From Streptomyces mirabilis (GTDB taxonomy: Bacteria > Actinomycetota > Actinomycetes > Streptomycetales > Streptomycetaceae), in NCBI RefSeq assembly GCF_039503195.1, contig NZ_JBCJKP010000001.1:4712001-4776000 (forward strand): a stretch of 64,000 nt of DNA. Reading direction: 5' to 3'. Position numbers and translations under genes: made by a program. Positions 25,200-34,287 of this stretch are shown here, piece by piece. The notes below the pieces were generated by a model, which searched no databases, was not told the DNA's origin, and saw nothing but the letters and a program-made list of their open reading frames with translations. Each line of letters begins with the position of its first letter. Position 1 is the stretch's first letter.

Positions 25200-25546
25200 A
25201 AGCGGCGTGGTGCGGTGCGTACGGATTCCTCGGCGAGGGCGTGGATGTCGTCGGGGTCGCAGGTCCAGATGATGACCAGCGTGGATAGACTTCTCAGCTC
25301 GCTCGGTCCGATCCAAGATTCACGAGGCCAACGCGGATGGGTCTGGTGCAGGTTTGGGTGACAGGTTGACCTGCCCCACCTCTCAGGTTCCAGTTCTGCT
25401 GGGTCGTCGGTCGAGCCCGCCAACTCGGTGATACACGGGGGGGCGTCTGCGACGGTCTGGGAGAAACGCGCCACGTCCGCAGAGGGAAGGGACCGGTTGT
25501 AGTCGTCCTTCACTGCGGGGTCCGTGATGAAGATATGTGTGATCAT
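25200..25546 (-). pseudogene. unidentified gene remnant
   Basis: A frame from ATG 25546 (MITHIFITDPAVKDDYNRSL) has plausible text (SLSTLVIIWTCDPDDIHALA) until it runs into antisense IS1182 DNA. It looks like a small gene truncated at its 3' end by the IS. Family not recognised; a mid-part rich in Pro/His/Arg may mark a frameshift. Confidence 0.3.
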
Positions 25547-25828
25547 CGGCAGACCCCACCGGGGCACTTGCCCCTCGGACGCGCTCTCCGTTGGGGACTT
25601 GATGGCGCCAACCTGTGGGAGAACCAAGCGCTGGCCCAGGCTGACATCCACAGGTGACATCAACGACGCCGGACGCCAGCGCACTTGCATGCCGTGAAAG
25701 GGCGCTCAATGCTGACCGATGCCGACAGCTTCCGCCAGCTCGACAACAGGTCGGGCCGTTGATTGATCGGGCGGCCGCACGTCACGGCCGCCGATGATCA
25801 GTTGTCGACTGCTGTTCGCGCCCGCCGC
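25547..25828. other. relic flank
   Basis: 25630-25685 contains CTGACATCCACAGGTGACAT and CAACGACGCCGGACGCCAGC, the element-flank block of 14829 and 19637, here without a following tRNA core. No gene. Confidence 0.45.
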
Positions 25829-26629
25829 CTACGACCCGCCGGCGAAGAAGCCGGACTTCAGGTCCTCGATGATGGCGTCGAGTGGTCGCCCACTGACGAT
25901 GAACGGTCCGCTCCAGGGCGCGCTGAGTGCGAAGAGCAACGCCAGGCTCAGCCCGACGACACTCGCAACACCTACGATCAGCAGTGACGTTCGCAGGCTG
26001 CTGCGGAAGACCAGTGCGCCGGAGTTCACGATCAAGGCCAGTCCGCTGACCACAAGCGTGACGACGTAGAGCGCGGGAACGTCGCGCGAGGCGGCCGCGA
26101 TGCGGGCGCGACGACTACTGGTGACACCGTCCATGGAAACCACCAGCTCCGTGCCTGTCGGGGTTCCCACCTCCGGACGGGCCGCCTCGGCGCGCACACT
26201 CCGTTCCAGGCGTGCGATCGCGTGAGCGGTGGCGGGGTCGTCACCGGACGCCGCTGCTGCAGCCTCCCACTCCCTGGCACGCGTGGTCTGCAAGTAGTCC
26301 AGCAGTGCCGCATGGATCGGCTCCGACTGGACGCGCGGACTTGTCGCCGCCCATGCCAGGCGGGAGGCCGCGGCCGCTTCGTCGCTCACCAGCCCCTCTG
26401 CTGCGCGCAGGTAGCCGGCCTCGCTGGCCAATGTGAGTGCCGCAAAGATCGCAAAGGCAGCGCCGAGGGTCGGCATCAGGGGCGTGGCGATCTGCGGCAC
26501 CCGATCCCGTTCCTCGACCGGTACGAGCGCACGGACGCCGACCCGCGCCACGGCCGCGACCAGTAGGGCCAGCACGAGCCAGCCCACCACCAGCACCACC
26601 GCCGGCAGCGAGGTCAACCAGTTCACCAC
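25829..26629 (-). CDS. DUF4239 (bestrophin-like) membrane protein
   Basis: GTG 26629 with AGGTGAT upstream; 266 residues. Two N-terminal membrane helices (VVLVVGWLVLALLVAAVA about 11-28; TLGAAFAIFAALTLASEAG about 54-72), a central helical soluble region, and two C-terminal helices (VVTLVVSGLALIVNSG; LIVGVASVVGLSLALLFAL). This 2+2 pattern and length fit the DUF4239 family. Function unknown; channel-like activity has been suggested for relatives. Isolated between relic regions, so possibly element cargo. Confidence 0.75.
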   Translation of the reverse strand: MVNWLTSLPAVVLVVGWLVLALLVAAVARVGVRALVPVEERDRVPQIATPLMPTLGAAFAIFAALTLASEAGYLRAAEGLVSDEAAAASRLAWAATSPRVQSEPIHAALLDYLQTTRAREWEAAAAASGDDPATAHAIARLERSVRAEAARPEVGTPTGTELVVSMDGVTSSRRARIAAASRDVPALYVVTLVVSGLALIVNSGALVFRSSLRTSLLIVGVASVVGLSLALLFALSAPWSGPFIVSGRPLDAIIEDLKSGFFAGGS

Positions 26630-27052
26630 ATCACCTACAGCGCGTTCCCGTGAGCGCCCTGCGGCGGCGGCACATCGGTCCCGCGACCTGGAGCTCCTCG
26701 TCGATCACTTTTAATGAACGCTCCATGATCACAGGTTGAAGACCTCTGGCGCTCGCGACGCCCGGCACGGCATGTCCTTTCATTGGCCGAACAGCCGAAT
26801 ACGCCCAGTACGAGGCCGTACTGACGACGACCGCAACGCCCATCGCGCCTTTCGTCTCATTCACCCTCGTCCAGCGCTGTTCAGCCGAGACCAAAAGCCG
26901 ATCCCAATCCGGTGGCGAGCCGCCCATGAACGCAGGTGAACGCCCCCCGTACACACACCCACACCCGACCAACCCAGTGGGAAAGCGTGTTGGTGACGGT
27001 CGAGTTGGCCATGCGTCACTCCTGGACCCACGACACGTGATCAGCTTGGGAC
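26630..27052. other. relic flank with tRNA-Ser-like core
   Basis: 26854-26993 is a diverged copy of 15355-15493; both share GCCGCCCATGAACGCAGGTG and end in GGGAAAGCGTGTTGG (26978-26993), like the anticodon arm of tRNA-Ser(GGA). The last 60 bases are the leader of the next gene. Confidence 0.5.
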
Positions 27053-27517
27053 GTGGAGACCATCATCGCCAGTGCCATAGCCGTCCTCGGAACCTTGCTC
27101 GGCTCGGGAATCACACTGGCGTTTCAGCAACGCACCACCGACAGAAGCCACCAGTTCGCCCGCCGTGAGAAGCTCCGGCAAGAACGACTCGACGCCTACT
27201 CCCTCTACGCCGGCGCGCTGATCAACTACCGCCGCTGCCTGGTGCACCTGTGGTTCTGCGAGCACGAACAACCGCCACCCGAAGACCCCGACTCCGTCCG
27301 GATCCGTGCCTACGACCTGCGCTCAAGCGCACAAGAGGCCCTGTTCCGGGTCCAGATGCTCACGGACGACGCGACCCTGGGTCAGACCGCGGAGGCCGTC
27401 CTCGCCGACATCACCGCACTGACCAAGACGGAGACCAGAACCCAACTCGACCAGCGCCGAGTACAGACCCGTGACGACATCAGCCGACTCGTCAGAGCAG
27501 CCAAGCAGCATCTTTGA
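27053..27517 (+). CDS. small membrane-anchored coiled protein
   Basis: GTG 27053, 154 residues. An N-terminal membrane helix (IIASAIAVLGTLLGSGITLA, 4-23) leads into a charged helical domain (RREKLRQERLDAYSLYAGAL) that probably forms a coiled coil. Proteins of this plan are frequent in actinomycete mobile elements and integron-like islands, with no known function. Weak RBS; the context of element relics suggests cargo. Confidence 0.68.
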   Translation: METIIASAIAVLGTLLGSGITLAFQQRTTDRSHQFARREKLRQERLDAYSLYAGALINYRRCLVHLWFCEHEQPPPEDPDSVRIRAYDLRSSAQEALFRVQMLTDDATLGQTAEAVLADITALTKTETRTQLDQRRVQTRDDISRLVRAAKQHL

Positions 27518-27803
27518 GGCACTCCCCGGACGCACCCCTTCGTACGGGCTGTCCAGTGACAGCCACACATCAGCAGGACCGCACCACAACCGCACCAGAT
27601 CGAGCGGGGAACGGCGGGGAGTCACAAGGAATAGTGAGGAACCCGCAAGTGCTATGAGCCGACTCAGTGAGGGTGCGGCCAGGCATACGCGCGCCCGGCC
27701 GGTCGGCGTCCTCGCCGTCGTGGCTGTATGTCGTCGGTCGAGGCCCAGACGAACCCGCATCAAACTCTGTGCAGACGTCATCGGTCACCCAGCTGCGGCC
27801 GAC
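27518..27803. other. relic flank
   Basis: 27597-27640 (GATCGAGCGGGGAACGGCGG, then GGAGTCACAAGG) is the AICE flank repeat. A frame runs from 27471 through here into the next gene, but its early codons are relic DNA. Confidence 0.45.
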
Positions 27804-28310
27804 ATGGCAGAACTGTGCATCCTGACGAACCCCGACGGCCCGTACGTGAAGGTGCACTTCCGGCTTGAGATCGAGGACGACTGGCCCCCGGCGTCGGTGG
27901 AGAGTCTGTGGGCGGTGGACCAGGGCGACGGCACCGTGCGGCTCGACAGCATTCCCTGGTTTGTTCGAGGCATCGCTTGCGGGGACATCGTGGCTACCGA
28001 GGCGGATGAGGAGGAGGGCGTGCGATGGGCCGGCGAAGTAGTTCGGCGTTCGGAGAACTGCACCATCCGCCTCATCGTGTTCCGTGACGGTGGTTCGGGA
28101 GCTGCACGGCAGAGCGTGATCCATGCGTTTCACGAACTCGGAGTCTGCGGCGAGGGCATCGAGCGGTTCGGCATGGTCGCCCTGGACGTCCCGCCCACCG
28201 CCGATCTCGCCAAGGTGCAGAGGCTGCTCAATCATGGCGTGGCCAAGGAGTGGTGGGACACGGAAGAGGGGTGCATCACCGCGCAATGGCGGGCGGCTTC
28301 CACCGGCTGA
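27804..28310 (+). CDS. DUF4265-domain protein
   Basis: 168 residues from ATG 27804. VKVHFRLEIEDDWPPASVES, LWAVDQGDGTVRLDSIPWFV and RGIACGDIVATEADEEEGVR match DUF4265, a soluble actinobacterial family often linked with immunity-like or regulatory roles that are not established. The start is chosen because the family begins just before the VKV strand; no strong RBS is seen, so translation may rely on an upstream start. Ends before an IS5 fragment. Confidence 0.75.
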   Translation: MAELCILTNPDGPYVKVHFRLEIEDDWPPASVESLWAVDQGDGTVRLDSIPWFVRGIACGDIVATEADEEEGVRWAGEVVRRSENCTIRLIVFRDGGSGAARQSVIHAFHELGVCGEGIERFGMVALDVPPTADLAKVQRLLNHGVAKEWWDTEEGCITAQWRAASTG

Positions 28311-28489
28311 CGCCGTTCACGTACCCCATGGCCGGGCCCCGTCCCTGGGCCGTCCGAGGTCGCCCGACAGTGGCCGAGGGCGACCGACGACGGCCACCGG
28401 GCGCACGGGACCGTCGTGCCTGAGCAGGGAGAACTCAGGCTTCCAAGATCCCCGACAAGGCCCAGGGCAGGAAAGCCTGAGAGGGGTTC

Positions 28490-28700
28490 TCACGTGGCAA
28501 GTTTCGCGAGCTTCTTGTAGCAGGTCAGGGCGGCGGCCAGGCCGAGGAAGGCGAGGAAGTGCGAACCCTTTCGTTCGTATCGGACGGTGCGGCGGCGGCA
28601 GCCGAAGAGGCAGGCGGTCGACCGTTCGATCTTCCAGCGGTGCCGACCGAGGCGTTCGCCGGACTCGATGCCGCGCCGCGCGACGCGCGCGACGAGCCCG
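28490..28700 (-). pseudogene. IS5-family transposase, C-terminal fragment
   Basis: RRGIESGERLGRHRWKIERS, CRRRTVRYERKGSHFLAFLG and LAAALTCYKKLAKL to the stop at 28490 match the catalytic-Glu end of IS5-type transposases (RHRWKIERS). A different subgroup from the fragments at 11413 and 20179. Confidence 0.82.
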
Positions 28701-29241
28701 CGCAGCCAATCCTGCCGAGGGCACGGCGAGAAGGGCACCCACGGATCGCCGTAGGTGCCCTTTTGCGTCCAGGTCTGACGACCGGCTCACCCGGTGGAGG
28801 CGACACGGCCGCCAGGGGCCCAGCGGATGTCGACCCGGGTCCGACGCCTCGCCGACGCCGTGCCACCGATCGACCGGATCGCCGCGAACCGCGACGGTCC
28901 CCCGAACAGAGGCCCCCCGTCGTTACTGAAGCCATTGGGCCGTTCGGAGGAGTTGGGGCAGCGAGACAGCCGCGAGTGTCACGGGCCGTCAGCTGCTTTT
29001 TTTCCTGCTCTCAGCGTGATTCCACGCTAGGACAGGGCCGACACCCGGGCCCCTCCACAGCGTCAATGGCCCATACAAGGGAGAGTTACGGATATATCTG
29101 CACTTTGTAACGCGAATCGTTTCCTTGGCCTGGTGTCGCAGTGGAGGGCCACAGTGTGGGCCTCGGCACCGAGCCGGGAATTACGGATTGCACGCCCGGC
29201 CCGACCAGGGTCGGTGTGCACGAACGTGAGGTGACAGATTC
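28701..29241. other. intergenic region, nothing firmly recognised
   Basis: No supported gene. It contains a T-rich stretch near 28998 (GCTTTTTTTCC) that may terminate transcripts, and the promoter and leader of the secreted repeat protein near 29090-29240. Confidence 0.4.
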
Positions 29242-29631
29242 ATGTCTGTTTCTCGTACGGCGGTCCGCCTGATCGCCACCTGCGTGGCTTCGGGCGCGCT
29301 TGTCGGCGCGGCCGCCATGCCGGCCCTGGCCGCCGGAGGCGGCCACGACCGCGACAACGGGAGGGGTTACTCGCACAGTCACCGGAGCGACCACGACTAC
29401 GGCGGCCACTTCGGCGACCGGGACCGGGACCGCGACCGGGGCTGGGGCTGGGGCTTGGACCGGGGCCACGACCGGGGCCACGACCGGGGCTGGGACCGGG
29501 GTCACGACCGGGACCGGGACCGGGGCTGGGACCGGGACCGGGGCTGGGACCGAGGCCACGACCGGGGCGAGCGCCACGGCTGGTACAGCGACCGGCACCG
29601 GGATCAGGACCGCTACCTCGGCCACCACTAG
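29242..29631 (+). CDS. secreted Arg/Asp/His/Trp-repeat protein
   Basis: 129 residues; ATG 29242 with GAGGTGAC upstream. Signal peptide 1-31 (VRLIATCVASGALVGAAA, AxA before AAGGG). The mature part is almost entirely short repeats of DRG, HDRG, GWDRG and DRDRD (29420-29575), a balanced acidic/basic polymer with regular His and Trp. It is likely disordered and could bind metal ions or polyanions, or act as a cell-wall or hyphal-surface protein. No known family. The repeats could expand or contract by slippage. A strong terminator follows at 29715. Confidence 0.75.
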   Translation: MSVSRTAVRLIATCVASGALVGAAAMPALAAGGGHDRDNGRGYSHSHRSDHDYGGHFGDRDRDRDRGWGWGLDRGHDRGHDRGWDRGHDRDRDRGWDRDRGWDRGHDRGERHGWYSDRHRDQDRYLGHH

Positions 29632-29714
29632 CCCGCCTTGGCGGCTGTGCGGTGACGCGCAGGCCCACACCCCCTGCCACCCGTCGTCATGGCCGGCACG
29701 ACCGCTGTACCCAG

Positions 29715-29757
29715 CCGGAGGGCCGAAGACCGTTCCTTGCGGTCTTCGGCCCTCCGG
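29715..29757. terminator. strong 18-bp terminator hairpin
   Basis: CCGGAGGGCCGAAGACCG pairs perfectly with CGGTCTTCGGCCCTCCGG around TTCCTTG. It terminates the repeat-protein gene. Confidence 0.8.
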
Positions 29758-30049
29758 CCACGTGTCGCACCGTGCGGTCGTTGCCCGGGTACCCGAATCC
29801 GCCGCCGCCCAAGGCACCGACACCCATAAGATTCACCTGATCAAATTCTGATATACGTCTACAGGATGTGACCCGAGCGCGACCAATGCGGTGAAAAACG
29901 CAGTTGCCGCGCTCGCCGGTCGTCTTCTTTTGAAGGCGTGTGCTCGAATGTCGACGACCTGCCTATCGGGGTGCATGGCTGATGGCCTGGGCTGCGCCAT
30001 TTCTTCCCATGTCCACTGCTGCTTGTACGCCGTGGTGATTGGAAAAGAG

Positions 30050-31396
30050 ATGGTGGATATTTCCGCGGTTAAGATTTCCTGGTGCACGCGCACTGCGCCG
30101 GTGTCCCTGGTAGCACTTGCGATCGCGAGTGCTCCGCTGGCCTCTCAAGCCCAGGCCCTGGTTATGCCGCTGGGCGTGAACGCCCGGCATGCTCCTGGCA
30201 CTCCGGGGGCCCCGCAGGCCCCGGTAACGGTGTTCGCCGAAGACTTCGAAAACGCGGGCGAGACTCCGATCTTCCTGGAGAACTACGTCGGCGCTCCACC
30301 GCTCGACGCGACATACACAGCCGACCCCCCCTGGCTCGACCACGGACAGTGCAATGGCATCATCCTCGATCAGACCGGTGCGGATCAGCCTGACTGCCCG
30401 GCGGTATTGAAGAACATGGCCAGTGCGCTGGGACAGGTAGGCGGAACGAATCCGCCGACCAACCACGTGGTCGCGGCCTACACCAACTGGGTGCCACCTG
30501 GCGCCGACCGGGTGGAGTTCCGGACCGAGCGGCCGATCCCGATCACGAAGCCGAACCGCTACATCACCTTCGCAGTGGATGTAGCCGCCGTGAATTGCGG
30601 CCAAGCCGTTCCTCCGCTGCTGAAGTTCTATCTGACCGGCAACGGGGCAGACATCCCGACCTTCACCACCCCCATCAATCCCTGCGTCGACCCCGACTCC
30701 AAGCCCTATCCCGGAGCAAACGGGTTGAAGGCCGGGGCGTTCGCCAGCAACAGGGCCGTACTGTTCAACGACAGCCAGTTGGGCATCAAGATGGTCAATG
30801 GGCAGGGCGAATGGTTCAGCAATGACCATGCATTCGACAACATCCGGATCCTGGATGCGACTCCGCAATTGGACAAGGCGTTCAGTCCTGCCACCGTGGA
30901 CAAGGGTGGCACCTCGACGCTCACCATGACGGTGACGAACACCAGTGAACTGGCGGCGAAGAACGACTTCAGCTTCGCCGACAACCTGCCCGCCGGAGTG
31001 AAGGTGGCCGCGCACGCGAACGCGTCCACGACCTGCGGCAACGGCACGGTGTCCGCGACGGCGGGGGGCGCGTCCGTCGCTCTGAACGGCGGCGACCTGG
31101 CCGCCGGCGAGAAGTCCTGCACGGTCACGGTGAACGTCACAGCCGGCAAAGCGGGAACCTACGTGAACCGCCCCGAAGCGATCACCACGGTTGGCCTGAA
31201 TCCCCCGGACCCCGCGACGCTGACCGTCAAGATGAAGGGAGCAACGGCGGTGGGCACCGCGACGGGCTCGGGCGGTCTGCTGTCCGGCAATGTGGTGCAG
31301 GTACCAGTGGACATGCCGGTCAACGCTTGCGGCAACTCCGTGAACGTCATCGGGCTGCTCAACCCGGCGACGGGCAACGTCTGCGTCAACGGCTAG
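30050..31396 (+). CDS. secreted protein with DUF11-like domain and C-terminal chaplin domain
   Basis: 448 residues from ATG 30050 (GTG 30053 equally possible; AAAAGAGA upstream). A signal peptide covers about 1-36 (PVSLVALAIASAPLASQA). The large N-terminal domain (60-270) has no recognised family. A repeat domain of DUF11/DUF7933 type spans about 280-385 (DKAFSPATVDKGGTSTLTM, VNVTAGKAG). The last 38 residues are a chaplin domain (GNVVQVPVDMPVN, then IGLLNPATGNVCVNG) with the two conserved Cys. Chaplins are amphipathic amyloid-forming proteins that coat aerial hyphae. A single chaplin at the end of a large adhesin-like protein is unusual: long chaplins normally have LPXTG anchors after two domains. 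It probably tethers the protein to the hydrophobic sheath. Confidence 0.82.
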   Translation: MVDISAVKISWCTRTAPVSLVALAIASAPLASQAQALVMPLGVNARHAPGTPGAPQAPVTVFAEDFENAGETPIFLENYVGAPPLDATYTADPPWLDHGQCNGIILDQTGADQPDCPAVLKNMASALGQVGGTNPPTNHVVAAYTNWVPPGADRVEFRTERPIPITKPNRYITFAVDVAAVNCGQAVPPLLKFYLTGNGADIPTFTTPINPCVDPDSKPYPGANGLKAGAFASNRAVLFNDSQLGIKMVNGQGEWFSNDHAFDNIRILDATPQLDKAFSPATVDKGGTSTLTMTVTNTSELAAKNDFSFADNLPAGVKVAAHANASTTCGNGTVSATAGGASVALNGGDLAAGEKSCTVTVNVTAGKAGTYVNRPEAITTVGLNPPDPATLTVKMKGATAVGTATGSGGLLSGNVVQVPVDMPVNACGNSVNVIGLLNPATGNVCVNG

Positions 31397-32203
31397 CCGA
31401 TCGTCCGGCTGACCTGACCAGTTGACACCAACGCCGCTGAACGAGGGCGGACAACGGCAACTCCGTCCGCAGTGGCAGACAGCCATCAGGACCCGTTCCG
31501 TGAGGTCGCCCCACACCGCGACCGAACTCCTCAAGCCTGGATGAGTGCGTGAGGGGGCTCGCGTTCCACGTCTCAGGACACGGCCTCGAGCCCTCAAGCT
31601 TTGCTCAATTCCCTGGTCCGGATTGGAGAACTCATGCGAACATCGCGTGGTCCGCTGCCATCCGACCAGGTGGCGGGCATGATTCAGGGGGAATCTCCAT
31701 GCTTTTTTCGCCGAAGTCGCCGGCGTACCGCCATGACCACCGTGCACCGGCAGCCGTCGGTGCGGCGCCCGTTTCATCGATCCGGGCCTTGTCGTGCGAA
31801 GCGGTGCAACGTCCGGCCCTGCTGGGACACCTCTGTCAAGTCTGATCGAACCTCCCTGTGTTCCCAGGTGGTTCTCACCGGCGAGGCCGCTGCAGGACCC
31901 ACGAGATATGGCCCAACTCTGCACCGTGGGGGCCAGTTTCGGCGAGCGCGGCGTAGGTGACAGGGAAGTTCCCAGGGCGGTAGCGCGGCTGAGCCGCCAC
32001 CAGTACCACCTCGTGGCATCCAAGGGAATGGCGGCCGTAGTGCTGCACCGTGCCGTTGTGTGCAACTGACCACCTTACCCCTCACGTTACCGCCGGCTTT
32101 CCGCGGAACCGCTCGGGACAGTAAGCCAATTCTGGCCACCTGCGCGTTGGCGGAAGGTCGATTTCTCGTGCCCAGATTCCGTGAAACCCACAGGAGTGGA
32201 ACG
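31397..32203. other. non-coding stretch with degraded element flank
   Basis: 31420-31445 (AGTTGACACCAACGCCGCTG) and 31523-31540 (CGACCGAACTCCTCAAGC) are a degraded version of the TGACATCAACG block and tRNA-Arg core pair of 19637-19745. Nothing else is recognised; the end is the leader of the protease gene. Confidence 0.45.
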
Positions 32204-34171
32204 TTGTCGTATCGAAGACACCTGCCAGTCGTCGCCCTGCTGTGCGCGGCCGTGCTCGGCACCGCAGCCCCGAACACATGGGCCGTGTCACCGTCACCGC
32301 GTCCGTCCTCCGCCGCGGACCCTGCCACGCCGACCGCCACGGACAAACCTCGACCAGTCGCGTCGACGTCGGCGTCCGCACCTACGCGGAGCCCCTCTCC
32401 GGTCGTCTCTCCGCCCGCAGTCTCATCCCCGTCTGCGACCTCGTCCCCGTCTCCGGCGGCGGCGACTGCGGGCCATGAGGCTCAAGAGGCTGCCAAGTAC
32501 TGGACCGCGCAGCGCATGGCCAACGCCCGGCCGCTGAACGCCCTACGGTCAGCACCCTCCGCCCACAAACATGCGATGCCGGCGGCGGGTAACGCCTCTC
32601 GGAACGGCACCCTGTTCGGCGGAACCCGCCTCGTAGGAACGTTCTTCGGCTCCAGCAGCCCAACCGGTACGAACTGGTCGTGCACGGGCAGCGTGATCGA
32701 CACCCCGGCCAGGAACGTGATCCTCACCGCGGCGCACTGCGGACTCGGCTACAGCAACAACTACATCTTCGTTCCTGAATTCATCAAGGGCGCGGGACCC
32801 GACCAGCAGCCCTACGGCATCTTCCACATCCAGCACATCTTCATCGACCCCCGCTACATACCTGACAAGGGCCATTCGTCGACCAAGAAGCCCTGGTCCG
32901 ATCTGGACACCGCGTTCGCACGCGTCTCGGCGAATCAGCGCGGCCGGCAGCTCCAGGACGCCGTGGGTGGAGGGCTGACCTTCACCCAGCCGACCGGCTA
33001 CAACCACAAGGACATCACGGTCGTGGGCTATCCGGGCAAGGACCACAACGGGGCCGGACAGGCCATCAAGTGCACCGTACCGACGACGCAACTGCCTGGG
33101 TTCCGTCAGATGTCGATGACCTGTGGCGGCTACTACGGTGGCGTTTCCGGCAGCCCGTGGATCACCGACTACCAGGACGACGCACACACCGGCCATGTCA
33201 TCGGCAACCTCGGTGGCTACAACGGCGGCGGCAACGACGCGAACGTCGACTACATCAGCTACGCCCCGGCGTTCGGTTCCGACGCCTCCAACCTCCTCGC
33301 CGACGCCATAGCCAACCGGGAGCCTCCGTCCAACCTGCCCCCGTACCAGGGCATCCAGGCGAAGCTCCCTGGAGGAGCGGCGCTGTGGCAGCACGCGAAG
33401 CTGCTGGCCTCGGGCGACTACACGGGCAACCGCCGCAGCGACATGATCGTGGTCTGGTCCGACGGCGAAGTCACCTTGTACCCCGGTGACGGCAAGGGCG
33501 GGTTCCTGCCGGAGAGACGGCTTCAGGCGCCCAACTCGACCTGGACACACGCGGAGACCGTCACGGGCGGAGACTTCACCGGTTCCGATCTTTCCGACCT
33601 CATGGTGCGCTGGTCCGACGGTGAGGTCACTCTCTACCCGGACGTCAGCGCTTCGGGCCTGAGCGGAGAAGTCCAGATGGCGCCCTCCGGCTCCCTGTGG
33701 AAGAACGCAATTCAGATGTCGGCCGGGCAGTTCCACAACGGAAAGTACGCCACGGACCTGATGGTGCGCTGGGTCGACGGCGAACTGACCCTCTACACCT
33801 ATGTCGGTGCCGGCACCTTCGGGACCGAGAACCGCCTTCTGGCTCCGAACGACACCTGGAAGAACGCCACCTTGCTGACCAGCGGGAACTTCAGCGGCAA
33901 GGCAAACTGGGACGTTCTCGTCCGCTGGGTGGACGGCGAGCTCGACACCTACGTGGCCACCTCGACCGCGGGCCTCGGCACCGAGGCCCGCATGCGCGAC
34001 CCCAACGACCTGTGGAAGCACGACCTGGTCATGACGGCGGGCAACTACACGCCCAATGGCTTCAGCGACGACCTGATCGTTCGTTGGTCCGACGGCGAGA
34101 CCACCCTGTACGCCGATACTGCCTACACGTCTCTCGGTACCGAGAACACGCTGGTCTACCCGCCCAGTTAG
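32204..34171 (+). CDS. secreted V8/trypsin-like serine protease with FG-GAP repeats
   Basis: TTG 32204 with AGGAG upstream gives 655 residues. Signal peptide 1-28; a Pro/Ser/Thr linker (29-90); a chymotrypsin-fold domain at about 140-375 with H178 in TAAHC, D235 in WSDLDTAFA and S315 in GGVSGSPW, the full triad. Residues 390-655 are five repeats of about 50 residues, each with a [SV]DGE[VLT]TLY strand, FG-GAP/VCBS-like, probably binding a substrate or surface. The TTG start matches the other large secreted protein at 16508. Probable role: extracellular proteolysis. Confidence 0.88.
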   Translation: MSYRRHLPVVALLCAAVLGTAAPNTWAVSPSPRPSSAADPATPTATDKPRPVASTSASAPTRSPSPVVSPPAVSSPSATSSPSPAAATAGHEAQEAAKYWTAQRMANARPLNALRSAPSAHKHAMPAAGNASRNGTLFGGTRLVGTFFGSSSPTGTNWSCTGSVIDTPARNVILTAAHCGLGYSNNYIFVPEFIKGAGPDQQPYGIFHIQHIFIDPRYIPDKGHSSTKKPWSDLDTAFARVSANQRGRQLQDAVGGGLTFTQPTGYNHKDITVVGYPGKDHNGAGQAIKCTVPTTQLPGFRQMSMTCGGYYGGVSGSPWITDYQDDAHTGHVIGNLGGYNGGGNDANVDYISYAPAFGSDASNLLADAIANREPPSNLPPYQGIQAKLPGGAALWQHAKLLASGDYTGNRRSDMIVVWSDGEVTLYPGDGKGGFLPERRLQAPNSTWTHAETVTGGDFTGSDLSDLMVRWSDGEVTLYPDVSASGLSGEVQMAPSGSLWKNAIQMSAGQFHNGKYATDLMVRWVDGELTLYTYVGAGTFGTENRLLAPNDTWKNATLLTSGNFSGKANWDVLVRWVDGELDTYVATSTAGLGTEARMRDPNDLWKHDLVMTAGNYTPNGFSDDLIVRWSDGETTLYADTAYTSLGTENTLVYPPS

Positions 34172-34287
34172 TCGCTGTCGTGCGAGGCGGGTCTCGCGTA
34201 CTGATGCGCAGAAATTTTCGGCCGCCGTCTGCGACCGCGGCGCCCAACCGTTCGTCAAACGGATAGACCATGCATTCAGGGGGAACG

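Noticed and set aside
29420..29575. short repeats that could look like CRISPR
   Set aside because: Repeats are 12-24 bp, tandem, in frame with a coding sequence and lack spacers of uniform length; no cas genes nearby.
29963..32065. 700-residue minus-strand frame
   Set aside because: Antisense to the chaplin-domain protein; no family resemblance, no RBS.
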